This document shows, piece by piece, positions 1-8,086 of a stretch of 64,000 nucleotides of DNA (the stretch's first letter is position 1; each line of letters opens with the position of its first letter). The translations under genes and the position numbers were made by a program. Below the pieces are notes generated by a model. It did no database searches and was not told the origin of the DNA. It was given only the letters and a program-made list of their open reading frames with translations. Origin of the DNA: CAZDBA01 sp964503615 (GTDB lineage: Bacteria; Planctomycetota; Planctomycetia; Pirellulales; Pirellulaceae); contig CAZDBA010000003.1 in assembly GCA_964503615.1 (NCBI GenBank), positions 8,089 to 72,088 on the forward strand. The letters run 5' to 3'.

Positions 1-2
1 CG

Positions 3-2171
3 AGCTTGCCTGATGGTATTGTACTGGACCGTATGTTCTTTCAAACCGATTATGTGCGAGCCCGTTTTTCGACTTTGCTGTCCAACCTCGGGTTAGGTGC
101 GTTAGCAGTCACGCTTGTGATTTTGCTGATGATGGGATGGCGCAGTGCGGTGGTTGTCGGCTTGGCTTTGCCGTTCTCCGGTGCAATGGTGCTCGCAGGT
201 TTGCGATATTTCGAAGTCCCTATGCATCAGATGTCGGTCACCGGTTTGATCATTGCGTTGGGGTTGTTGATCGATAACGCGATCGTGATCGTTGACGAAG
301 TTCGTAATCGACTGAAAGACGGCTTGCCCCCATCCAATGCAATCAGTGCCAGCGTGCGGCATTTGGCAATCCCACTATTTGGTTCGACGTTTACAACCGC
401 GTTGGCGTTTGCGCCTTTGATTTTGATGCCTGGCCCAGCTGGCGAGTTCGTTGGTGCGATCGGCTTAAGTGTTATTTTGGCGGTCGGTAGTTCGCTGTTC
501 ATTTCGCTCACGATCATCCCCTCGATCTACGGTTTGATCGAGCGAGTCGAATCGCTGCACGGTAGCGGAGCGTGGTGGCAACGAGGAATCGGTTCTGAGT
601 TGTTGTTTACGGGCTATCGGAAAACTCTGAATTTCGTTTTTTCTTATCCATTAGTCGCAATTGGATTCGGACTCGCGTTACCCGTATTGGGCTTTTTTCA
701 AATGTCGACTTTGCCGGAGCAGTTCTTTCCCGCATCCGATCGAGACCAGATCAAAATGTCGTTGGTGCTGCCTGCTCAAGCCTCAATTTCGCAAACCGCC
801 ACGGCTGCCCGGCGGGCTCGCGAGATCGCGATGGACTACCCGGAGGTCAAGCGAGTCGATTGGTTTATCGGTGAAACCGCACCCGCGTTCTACTACAACA
901 TGTTGCCGCTGCGGAACAACCAACCCAATTACGCGCAGGCGTTTGTTCAGCTAAAAAGTGATCAAGGGGTCGACGAGGTAGTGAACAGGCTACAAGCCGA
1001 TATCGAGAAAGAGGTAACGGCCGCGACCGTGTTGGTACAAAAGCTGGAACAAGGTCCGCCAGTCGACGCGCCGATCTTACTGCGGATCTTTGGCGACGAT
1101 CTCGTGACTTTACGAGAGATCGGTGAGGAGCTGCGCCTGATCATTTCTCAAATTGGCGGTGTCGTGGCCAACCAAAGCGAGTCCTCCAATGTAAACTCAA
1201 AATATCAGCTGGACGTCGATCAGGATTTGGCTCGCTTGGCCGGTTTGACCCACGAAGATATCGCGCGACAACTGAGTTCGGCACTGGACGGTACGATTGG
1301 TGGTTCGTTGTTGGAAAGCACCGAAGAACTGCCTGTTCGTGTCAAGCTAAAACGTGAGCAACGTGTCGACCCGGAATACCTAAATTCGTTGGAGATGATT
1401 GTCAGGGGCCCAATGGGCGAAGTTAATCGCGTGCCGGTTTCGTCGATCGGGCAGTGGAAGCTGGTTCCCAACGATGCGGTTATTGAGCGACTGAATGGGT
1501 TTCGATTCAATGAGATTCAGGTCAACGTGGAAGCGGGAATGTTACCGAGCGTTGTTGCTGAGAAGTTTCGTGAGCGACTAAAAGAATCAGACTTTGAATT
1601 ACCGCAAGGGTACAAGATGAATCTGGCTGGTGAGTCGACTGAACGCGACCGCGCGGTGGGACATTTATTGGCGAGTGCCGGGGTGTTGGTCGTGTTGATG
1701 GCAGCCGGTTTGGTACTTTCGTTTCAGTCGTTTCGTATTGCGGCTCAGATTGTTGCCGTGGCTGTTCTTTCCGTTGGCATTGGGTTCTTTGCACTCTGGT
1801 TTTTTGGCAAGCCATTTGGCTTTACTGCCATCATTGGAATTATGGGACTGGTCGGCGTGGCGATTAACGATTCGATCGTGGTCCTCGCTGCGTTACAGGA
1901 AAATGAGAAAGCAAAACGAGGCGAAGTCGAAGCTGTTTCGCAAGTCGTTTTTCATTCAACGCGCCATGTGCTGTCAACGACTTTGACGACGATCGCCGGT
2001 TTCGTACCACTAATTTTAAGTGGCGGCGGATTCTGGCCGCCGTTGGCGATCGCAATTGCAGGAGGGGTAACCGGCGCAACGATTCTGGCACTTTACTTCG
2101 TGCCCGCGACATACATGCTGATGATGCGATTTAAAGTTGGCGAGCAACCAGTGGTCGCCAGTCAAGCTTAA
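3..2171 (+). CDS. RND-family efflux transporter permease subunit (5'-truncated by window)
   Basis: This is the inner-membrane pump of a tripartite RND (AcrB/MdtB-like) export system, driven by the proton gradient. The reading frame is open to the window edge, so about 300 N-terminal residues of the usual 1000-1050 lie outside. What is visible: the TM2-TM6 block including the TM4 motif GLLIDNAIVIVDE, whose Asp is a proton-relay candidate (AcrB has two Asp here, this protein Asp-Asn); a large periplasmic porter/docking loop; and the C-terminal TM block with GVAINDSIVVLAAL. The stop is 10 bp from the convergent mtnA stop. The membrane-fusion partner is presumably upstream of the window. Substrate cannot be told. 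Confidence 0.93.
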   Translation, partial: SLPDGIVLDRMFFQTDYVRARFSTLLSNLGLGALAVTLVILLMMGWRSAVVVGLALPFSGAMVLAGLRYFEVPMHQMSVTGLIIALGLLIDNAIVIVDEVRNRLKDGLPPSNAISASVRHLAIPLFGSTFTTALAFAPLILMPGPAGEFVGAIGLSVILAVGSSLFISLTIIPSIYGLIERVESLHGSGAWWQRGIGSELLFTGYRKTLNFVFSYPLVAIGFGLALPVLGFFQMSTLPEQFFPASDRDQIKMSLVLPAQASISQTATAARRAREIAMDYPEVKRVDWFIGETAPAFYYNMLPLRNNQPNYAQAFVQLKSDQGVDEVVNRLQADIEKEVTAATVLVQKLEQGPPVDAPILLRIFGDDLVTLREIGEELRLIISQIGGVVANQSESSNVNSKYQLDVDQDLARLAGLTHEDIARQLSSALDGTIGGSLLESTEELPVRVKLKREQRVDPEYLNSLEMIVRGPMGEVNRVPVSSIGQWKLVPNDAVIERLNGFRFNEIQVNVEAGMLPSVVAEKFRERLKESDFELPQGYKMNLAGESTERDRAVGHLLASAGVLVVLMAAGLVLSFQSFRIAAQIVAVAVLSVGIGFFALWFFGKPFGFTAIIGIMGLVGVAINDSIVVLAALQENEKAKRGEVEAVSQVVFHSTRHVLSTTLTTIAGFVPLILSGGGFWPPLAIAIAGGVTGATILALYFVPATYMLMMRFKVGEQPVVASQA

Positions 2172-2181
2172 GCTTGGGCGC

Positions 2182-3246
2182 TTAGCCGCCCAGCATCTTT
2201 GCGATCCCTTCGCGAGTGACCGGGTTAACCACACCTCGCTCCGTGATGATCGCTTCGATGTATTCAGCTGGAGTAACGTCGAAGGCGGGATTGTAGACCT
2301 CGACGCCCTCGGGTGCAGTTTGTTTTCCAAACCCGTGCGTAATCTCTTCGCTTTTTCTTTCTTCGATCGGAATCGAATCTCCCGTTTCCAATTCCAGATC
2401 AAACGTACTGCTGGGGGCAGCAATGTAGAACGGGATGTTGTGAGCTCGTGCGAGGACCGCGATCGAGTAAGTGCCGATCTTGTTCGCAGAATCGCCATTG
2501 GCGGCGATCCGATCCGCGCCTGTGACAACCGCTTGCACACGTCCCTCTCGCATCACCTGTGCAGCCATTGAATCGCAAATAAGGGTTGCTCGGATACCGC
2601 GTTGCATCAATTCCCACGCAGTCAATCTCGCGCCTTGCAAAAGAGGTCGCGTTTCATCTACGTAGACGTGCAGGTCGTGCCCGTTGTCTTGGGCCGTAAA
2701 AAACACGCTGAGCGCCGTGCCGTATTCAGCGGTTGCCAACCCGCCTGCATTACAATGAGTCAGCACGCCGCTGACGTCACTAAGCAAGGCAGCGCCATGT
2801 TTTCCGATTGAGTGACACATGTCTCGATCTTCGGCATGGATCGCACGCGCTTCGGCCAACAGTTTTTCGCGGACCTGCGCTGGATCGGCGTCCGGCTCAG
2901 CAGCGCCCACTTTTCGCATTCGATTCAAGGCCCAAAATAGATTGACAGCAGTGGGGCGGCTGGTTGCCAGGTATTCACAGACTTCTAACAGCCGTGCTTG
3001 GAACACAGCACTATCATCGTCAGATACCGTTTGTAAGCCGACAATTACGCCATAGGCTGCTGCGATTCCGATCGCAGGCGCACCTCGGACTCGCAACATC
3101 TTGATCGCTTCCCAAACCGCCTCGACCGTTTTGCAATCGATTTGAATCAGTTCGGTTGGAAGCTTGGTCTGGTCAACCAAAATCAGGAATCCTGAAGTGT
3201 CTTCACTCCAGTCAATATGCTTTGGGCGTTGTGCAGTTTGTGTCAT
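2182..3246 (-). CDS. mtnA: S-methyl-5-thioribose-1-phosphate isomerase
   Basis: Converts 5-methylthioribose-1-phosphate to 5-methylthioribulose-1-phosphate in the methionine salvage pathway; a cytosolic enzyme of the eIF2B-like superfamily. The 354 residues match the family length. RGAPAIG (about 54-60), the catalytic Cys165 in THCNAGGLAT and the catalytic Asp245 in TGADRIAANGD are all intact. The ATG start at 3246 fits family N-termini. No other salvage gene is adjacent. A damaged copy of the CYTH gene's 3' end lies 45 bp upstream of the start (see the repeats at 3291 and 5042), so the original upstream neighbour was probably the CYTH gene. Confidence 0.95.
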   Translation of the reverse strand: MTQTAQRPKHIDWSEDTSGFLILVDQTKLPTELIQIDCKTVEAVWEAIKMLRVRGAPAIGIAAAYGVIVGLQTVSDDDSAVFQARLLEVCEYLATSRPTAVNLFWALNRMRKVGAAEPDADPAQVREKLLAEARAIHAEDRDMCHSIGKHGAALLSDVSGVLTHCNAGGLATAEYGTALSVFFTAQDNGHDLHVYVDETRPLLQGARLTAWELMQRGIRATLICDSMAAQVMREGRVQAVVTGADRIAANGDSANKIGTYSIAVLARAHNIPFYIAAPSSTFDLELETGDSIPIEERKSEEITHGFGKQTAPEGVEVYNPAFDVTPAEYIEAIITERGVVNPVTREGIAKMLGG

Positions 3247-3290
3247 GAAATTCCTGAACGTTCTTCTAAGTGGCCTGGGCTTTTTGCTCT

Positions 3291-3346
3291 GGTTCGTTTG
3301 TTGTGCTTAGGCACATTCGATCACATCTTTACCATTGTTGTCTAGC
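3291..3346 (-). repeat. Direct repeat copy A: decayed 3' end of the CYTH gene
   Basis: This 56-bp segment aligns to 5042-5115 in the same orientation: 50 of 56 positions are identical, with one 22-bp block fully identical, and an 18-bp deletion relative to the other copy. Read on the minus strand it gives KDVIECA followed by a premature stop, which matches the CYTH gene's C-terminal coding sequence. It is therefore a gene fragment rather than a regulatory site. The two copies flank the AAA ATPase gene. Confidence 0.8.
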
Positions 3347-3477
3347 GGCACCGTTAGGTTTGGAGAGTTCTCGGCAAATGCCGCGTCATTACCGGCGGAG
3401 ATAGCAGAATTGCAGAGTCTGGAGGGTCGAAAATCGGGCGATGAGCGAGATTTTCGGAGAGGGCAAACCCATGCCCC

Positions 3478-4947
3478 TCAATGCCCTGAGCTGGGAAAGC
3501 CAAGTGCGGTGGCGGTTAACGTTCCTCCAATGCCTACTAATTCGTGGATCGCTGCATCCAGGTGTTCGTCTTTGATTTCTACTTGCTCACCAACCGATTT
3601 AACTTCGCTCGCTTCTATCGTAAGAAGAATCGCTCGGTTACATAATTCCTGGATAAAAGCTGGACTTGCTCCCTTTGTTCGCGCAACCCAATGTTCTTGA
3701 TCGAAAGAAGATTTTAGATCTGCTAGAAAAAGCTGAAACAACTTTTGTCGGCTGCCCCCATCGGGAAGCGGGAACTCTACGGCTTGCGAAATCCGCCCCG
3801 GCCGCGATGCCAAGGCGGATTCAACGACCTCGGGGCGGTTGGTCGACATCACAACAACGGTTTCGCTGGACGGCGCAAGGCCATCAAGTTGATTCATCAA
3901 TTCTTGCAACCCATCAACCCTGCCGGATAGCTCTCTTTGAGGAGCCAACAAATCAACGTCCTCGAGGACCATGATCGAGGGTTGCAGGTACTGTCCAAGC
4001 CGGAACGCTTCTCGCAGCGTCTCGACGGCCATGTCAGTGGGCACGATGACGGTGTGTTCTGGGCATTCGGAAATCAACCTGCGAGTTAGTAGCGTTTTCC
4101 CGGTTCCGGGCGGGCCGTGAAAAAGGAGCCCCATCTTTGAGCTTTGGCCGTATTTTTTTAGCTGTTCCTTATGCAGGATCTTTGAATGGATCAAACGTTT
4201 AACGACCTGCGTGATTGTGGCAGGAAGAATGATTTGGTCCTCAGACTGTTCCGGGCGCTGGACGACTCGAATCGCTTGCCCGCTTGTACCATCTCGCGGC
4301 GAAGCAATCGTCACCATTTTTCTTCGGAACACAGACTGATCCGCAGTTTGTGATTTCAGCCATTTTAAAATGTCGTTCGCTTGATCCAAGCCTTCAATAC
4401 AACACAATTGCAAACTGACGCCTTGCCCGGTCGCAAAAGTACTCTCTTGGTGATAATCGCGATAACTTTCGTATTCGCTTTTATGGACTTGAACTAAAAA
4501 CGGCACGTTGTTGAACCGCAACCTGTAAACTGCGTTCACCGGAACATTGATTATCTGCCCGTCTTCTGCTTCAACCGATTGCCAAGTAACTTTACTGGTA
4601 GGCACATCCATATTCTGGAGCGACCTCAGCTCCCACGAACCACCAACGCCGATAGGTTTCAATTGCTGTTTTTTTCCAAGCGACTCAAGCACTCGGGCAT
4701 AGTCAACTTCGCGACTTGTCCCAATTTCCTTGCTAATGAAGGTGAGAGAATGAATCGGCGTTTTTAGATGCTTTTTCGCAAACCGGCGGAGCCCATGAAA
4801 CCAACTCCAAAGCGAATGCCATGCGCATCCACCTCCAACAAAGCAAACTAACACGAGAACACCTGTGCTAGGCCCATAGTCCAACCATGCGATCAACGTC
4901 GAAATAATCCCAGAAACAATGATGATAATCCAGACAAAGAAGTTCAT
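3478..4947 (-). CDS. Membrane-anchored AAA ATPase
   Basis: A 489-residue protein with two hydrophobic segments at the N-terminus (about 4-20 and 27-45), a roughly 190-residue middle region of no recognised family, and a C-terminal AAA module. The Walker A motif GPPGTGKT lies at 278-285 and Walker B IMVLEDVD at 325-332. A sensor-1-like MSTNRPE and a SRPGR arginine-finger region follow. The module resembles FtsH/Bcs1-type AAA domains, but no HExxH protease motif is present, so a remodelling or unfolding role at the membrane is inferred. The middle domain, with Cys-Cys and Tyr-rich stretches, could bind substrate. It is flanked by direct repeats derived from the CYTH gene, suggesting it was inserted between CYTH and mtnA. 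Confidence 0.85.
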   Translation of the reverse strand: MNFFVWIIIIVSGIISTLIAWLDYGPSTGVLVLVCFVGGGCAWHSLWSWFHGLRRFAKKHLKTPIHSLTFISKEIGTSREVDYARVLESLGKKQQLKPIGVGGSWELRSLQNMDVPTSKVTWQSVEAEDGQIINVPVNAVYRLRFNNVPFLVQVHKSEYESYRDYHQESTFATGQGVSLQLCCIEGLDQANDILKWLKSQTADQSVFRRKMVTIASPRDGTSGQAIRVVQRPEQSEDQIILPATITQVVKRLIHSKILHKEQLKKYGQSSKMGLLFHGPPGTGKTLLTRRLISECPEHTVIVPTDMAVETLREAFRLGQYLQPSIMVLEDVDLLAPQRELSGRVDGLQELMNQLDGLAPSSETVVVMSTNRPEVVESALASRPGRISQAVEFPLPDGGSRQKLFQLFLADLKSSFDQEHWVARTKGASPAFIQELCNRAILLTIEASEVKSVGEQVEIKDEHLDAAIHELVGIGGTLTATALGFPSSGH

Positions 4948-5024
4948 TTATTATTTGCTCCAAGTTTGCGTTGCCGGTTAAATCATCAAGGATAAATACC
5001 AAGACAGGTGAATCGCATTGGCGA

Positions 5025-5594
5025 TCAGCGAGAAGTGTTTTGGTTTGTTTGTTGTGCTTGTTCGAGCAAGTCGATGTAGGCACATTCGATCACATCTTTG
5101 CTGTCGATGTCTAGCTGCGACATAAGTTCCGCAGCGAATTCATGACCTTCTGCATGGCTTTGACCGTCACGCAGAACGAATTCGAGCTCGACGAAGTTGC
5201 CAAGTCCGATGACAGAATCGAAATGGATACGGGTTTGATCAACGATCCACAGTAATCGCTTTTTCTCGACAACGCCTCGCACGCCCATCGCACGATCCAG
5301 CGCTGCGATCATCGTTGGAGCTTCGGCGACCGGACTAATCACATAATCGCTGACTCGAAGTGTCGGATCGTCGTCCCGCTCGTAATGAATTAGCTGGGCT
5401 GTGGCTTGCGGAGTGTCTGGGTTGATCTCACGCAGTTTGAGCCGGCCCTGAGAAGCGTGGAAAAACGTATCGCGTTGGTGCAAAATGGTCGGTTCGCTGC
5501 CGGCGATTTCGCGAGCCAGTTGTGACTGTTGATCGGGTGACTTAAGCCAAGCCTTTACCTCAATGTTTGCGTTACCCGAAGGTTTGAATACCAT
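5025..5594 (-). CDS. CYTH-domain protein (class IV adenylate cyclase / triphosphatase-like)
   Basis: CYTH proteins bind triphosphorylated substrates in a beta-tunnel using metal ions. Known members are class IV adenylate cyclases and thiamine or inorganic triphosphatases. Starting at the ATG at 5594 gives 189 residues beginning MVFKPSGNANIEVKAWL, where NIEVK corresponds to the ExExK signature with its first Glu replaced by Asn. Further matches are RDTFFHASQGRLKLRE, LIHYERDD, KKRLLWIVDQTRIHFD and the acidic strand GNFVELEFVL. An in-frame start 15 codons upstream (5639) is possible but does not fit the family. The last 70 bp are duplicated at 3291-3346. Substrate is not predictable. Confidence 0.85.
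   Translation of the reverse strand: MVFKPSGNANIEVKAWLKSPDQQSQLAREIAGSEPTILHQRDTFFHASQGRLKLREINPDTPQATAQLIHYERDDDPTLRVSDYVISPVAEAPTMIAALDRAMGVRGVVEKKRLLWIVDQTRIHFDSVIGLGNFVELEFVLRDGQSHAEGHEFAAELMSQLDIDSKDVIECAYIDLLEQAQQTNQNTSR
5042..5115 (-). repeat. Direct repeat copy B (within the CYTH gene 3' end)
   Basis: This is the intact counterpart of the fragment at 3291-3346. It contains 18 bp (5060-5077) that are missing from copy A. It codes for the C-terminal residues of the CYTH protein around KDVIECAYIDLLEQ. Confidence 0.8.
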
Positions 5595-5895
5595 GGCAGT
5601 TTTCTTTGGAATAGAACTAAGATTGACAACGGAAAACAACTGTTTGCCATGATCGAATAAGCGAACCTTTTTGAATTGAGATTTTGTCCAGCGGAAATCA
5701 ATTCAAATCCGAATTCGGCGTTCTCTTTAAGGGCTGACCATTCTATAAAATAGCCCCGTAGACAACGACCCTTAAACTGAGTTTGCTCTGTTTGGTTTTG
5801 AACCTGACTTCGGAATTCTGGCGAATCCCACTACGACCGGTTGTCGTGTATTCTACGAGTTTTGAATTACCACAAACTAAAACGATATATTTGCT

Positions 5896-7104
5896 ATGCC
5901 CAAGTTCTCTGAAAGAGCTATTAATTTACCCGCGTCTCCGATTCGTAAACTGGTTCCGTTTGCAGACGCGGCCAAGGAACGTGGAACCCATGTCTACCAT
6001 TTGAATATTGGCCAGCCAGACATCGCGACTCCACCAGAGTATTTTCAGGCGATCGAAGCTGCGGACATCAAGACGCTTGCTTACAGTCCGTCTGCGGGAA
6101 CCGATTCGCTGCGCGAGCAAATCGCTGCCTACTATGGTCGACTGGGACATGCGGTAAGCAACGAACAGGTGATTACAACAACGGGTGCCTCTGAGGCGCT
6201 TGGGTTTGTCTTTGCGGCGTTGATGAATCCAGGCGATGAAGTGATCGTTCCAGAACCGTTTTATGCAAACTATCTTTCGTTTACTTTGGGCAAAGATGCA
6301 AAGATTGTTCCGGTTACATCAAACATCGATAACAGTTTTGCGCTGCCGCCGATGGAGGCTTTCGAAGCAAAAATCACTGAGCGAACAAAGGCGATTTTGA
6401 TCTGCAATCCCGGCAATCCAACCGGTGTGCTCTACCCCGAACAGGCTCTGAACCAATTGGCGGAGATCTGCCAAAAGCACGATCTGTTTTTAATCTCGGA
6501 CGAAGTGTACCGCGAGTTCGCTTACGATGGTTTGACGCACAAAAGTGTTTTGGGTCTTGAGAAGATTCAGGAGAACACGATCGTTGTCGATTCAATCTCG
6601 AAGCGGTTTTCAGCTTGTGGAGCTCGGATCGGCTGTGTGGTCTCTCGCAACGAGGAGTTGTTGGGGTTGGTGACCAAGATGGCCCAAGCACGACTTTCCC
6701 CGCCCACTTTTGGCCAAATTGGAGCGGCAGCAGTTTACCAGTTACCTGCTGATTACTACGCAAGTGTTGCCAGCGAGTATTCCCAACGCCGGGACTTGCT
6801 AAAGTCCGCATTGGACGAAATGGAAGGCGTGGTTTGTCCCAACGTAAACGGTGCGTTCTATGCCATGGTGCAATTGCCGATCGACGACAGTGAGAAATTC
6901 TGCCGCTGGATGTTGGAAGAGTTTCAACACGAGAATGCAACCGTCATGATGGCTCCCGCAGGCGGGTTCTACGCGACAGAGGGGCTGGGCGCGAACCAAG
7001 TTCGCATCGCTTATGTTCTAAACCAAGACGATCTTGCCGCTGCAATGCATTGCTTGAAGATCGGCTTGAGTAAGTACCCCGGTCGAACTACGAATCCGAA
7101 CTAA
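5896..7104 (+). CDS. Class I/II pyridoxal-phosphate aminotransferase (aspartate aminotransferase-like)
   Basis: Catalyses PLP-dependent transamination of an amino acid with a 2-oxo acid. The 402-residue protein carries the fold-type I landmarks: LNIGQPDI (about 37-43), TTGASEAL (95-102), NPGNPTG (171-177), SDEVYREF (201-208) with the PLP-ring Asp202, the Schiff-base lysine K236 in SISKRFSACGARIGC, and the substrate-carboxylate Arg near QVRIAY at the C-terminus. It belongs to the AspC/AAT-I gamma-type group, but the amino donor (Asp, aromatic or alanine) is not decidable from motifs. It stands alone between divergent and unrelated genes. Confidence 0.93.
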   Translation: MPKFSERAINLPASPIRKLVPFADAAKERGTHVYHLNIGQPDIATPPEYFQAIEAADIKTLAYSPSAGTDSLREQIAAYYGRLGHAVSNEQVITTTGASEALGFVFAALMNPGDEVIVPEPFYANYLSFTLGKDAKIVPVTSNIDNSFALPPMEAFEAKITERTKAILICNPGNPTGVLYPEQALNQLAEICQKHDLFLISDEVYREFAYDGLTHKSVLGLEKIQENTIVVDSISKRFSACGARIGCVVSRNEELLGLVTKMAQARLSPPTFGQIGAAAVYQLPADYYASVASEYSQRRDLLKSALDEMEGVVCPNVNGAFYAMVQLPIDDSEKFCRWMLEEFQHENATVMMAPAGGFYATEGLGANQVRIAYVLNQDDLAAAMHCLKIGLSKYPGRTTNPN

Positions 7105-7226
7105 CTCGAGCTCATTCAGTCGGCGCTGGGTGCCGATTTTTAAACAACGCCGTGTTGACTTCCCGCAAGGTTTGACACTCAGCTTGAATCGCTGGGGAAG
7201 TAAATTGTTTTGCGACCTTAGGATTA

Positions 7227-7255
7227 TTGCTTGCAGTATTTTTCGAGTTTACAAT
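7227..7255 (+). promoter_or_regulatory. Sigma70-like promoter for the DUF5684 gene
   Basis: The sequence is TTGCTT, a 17-bp spacer, then TACAAT, about 60 bp before the ATG at 7315. A GGGAG ribosome binding site stands 9 bp before that ATG. The call rests on consensus matching only. Confidence 0.5.
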
Positions 7256-7314
7256 TGAGATAATGGCAAAGTTCGTTTTAAATTCAAATTCAAATAAAAT
7301 GGGAGAAGCAATCA

Positions 7315-7659
7315 ATGGTTGTCGTCTTAGTAGTTCTTTATATAGCAGTTATCGTCCTCATTATCGCGTCGATGTGGATCATATTTGAGAAAGCAGGGGA
7401 ACCTGGTTGGGCATCGATTATCCCGATTTACAACGGGATTGTGTTCCTGAAAATTGTTGGCAAACCGCTTTGGTGGATCCTTTTGTTTTTCATCCCAATT
7501 GTTAGTCTTGTCATCGTTATTCTTCTCTACATTGACCTCGCAAAGAATTTTGGCAAGTCTACTGGGTTTGCGATTGGACTGATTTTTCTTCCATTTGTTT
7601 TCTTTCCGATGCTTGCGTTTGGCGATGCTCGATACCAAGGGGTTAAGACCCAATTTTAA
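7315..7659 (+). CDS. Small DUF5684-type integral membrane protein
   Basis: A 114-residue protein with three to four hydrophobic helices (about 3-23, 45-70, 78-105). Between them is the motif KAGEPGWASIIPIYNGIVFLKIVGKP, split here by the first loop, which is typical of DUF5684 proteins; some members are fused to signal peptidase I. It ends in FGDARYQG. Function is unknown; a role in membrane or secretion physiology is only inference from such fusions. A clear promoter and a GGGAG ribosome binding site precede it. Confidence 0.8.
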   Translation: MVVVLVVLYIAVIVLIIASMWIIFEKAGEPGWASIIPIYNGIVFLKIVGKPLWWILLFFIPIVSLVIVILLYIDLAKNFGKSTGFAIGLIFLPFVFFPMLAFGDARYQGVKTQF

Positions 7660-7700
7660 GAGAACCTGGACTTCCAGCCATTGATGCTTATCAATAAGCC

Positions 7701-8027
7701 ATTTCTCAGCAGTCTAAACCGCGTATCGAAATTCGCTATTGCTCCGCTGTCGAAGGTTACCGCGAGCAAATTGGCTGGTCCAGGAGTTGCTTTCTACTTT
7801 TGAATTCGAATTGGCCGAAGTCACATTGGTTCCGGCCGAATCGGGTGTTTTCGAAGTTATTGCCGCCGGTGCAACGGGTTGTGAACGCAAAAAAGACGTA
7901 GGGTTTCCAGCAACTAAACAGCTAAAACGTCGAGTTGGCGATGTGATCGCTCCAGAAAAAAGATCTGCGACATTCTGACATGCGTAGTTCCCCTGCTGGT
8001 TCGCTTGGATGTTTCGAGTTTGATTGA
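7701..8027 (+). pseudogene. SelT/SelW/SelH (Rdx)-family redox protein, two frameshifts
   Basis: Joining three frames recreates an Rdx protein. The first frame reads KPRIEIRYC (ending 7742). One base is missing at about 7743-7744, inside the CxxC motif, after which the second frame reads CRRLPRANWLVQELLSTF...GVFEV...KQLKRRVGDVIAPE. One extra A in the six-A run at 7956-7961 then separates the family tail DLRHSD. No ATG precedes the first segment; an ATT at 7701 follows an in-frame stop. The usual ELIWSRK segment has become ATGCERK. The remade motif is CSRC, with Cys rather than Sec. Either a decaying gene or sequencing errors; the missing start codon and the altered core favour decay. Confidence 0.75.
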
Positions 8028-8086
8028 TTCTCCCGCTGAATCCTTTAGACTTGAGAGGTACCTTCTTTCTACGCGAACGGCCGAAC

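Noticed and set aside
2016..2540. 174-codon minus-strand frame spanning the end of the RND gene and the end of mtnA
   Set aside because: It overlaps two well-supported genes and has no recognisable features.
5862..5891. TTGAAT-N18-TATATT promoter before the aminotransferase gene
   Set aside because: The -10 box would end 5 bp before the ATG at 5896, so transcription would start inside the coding region.
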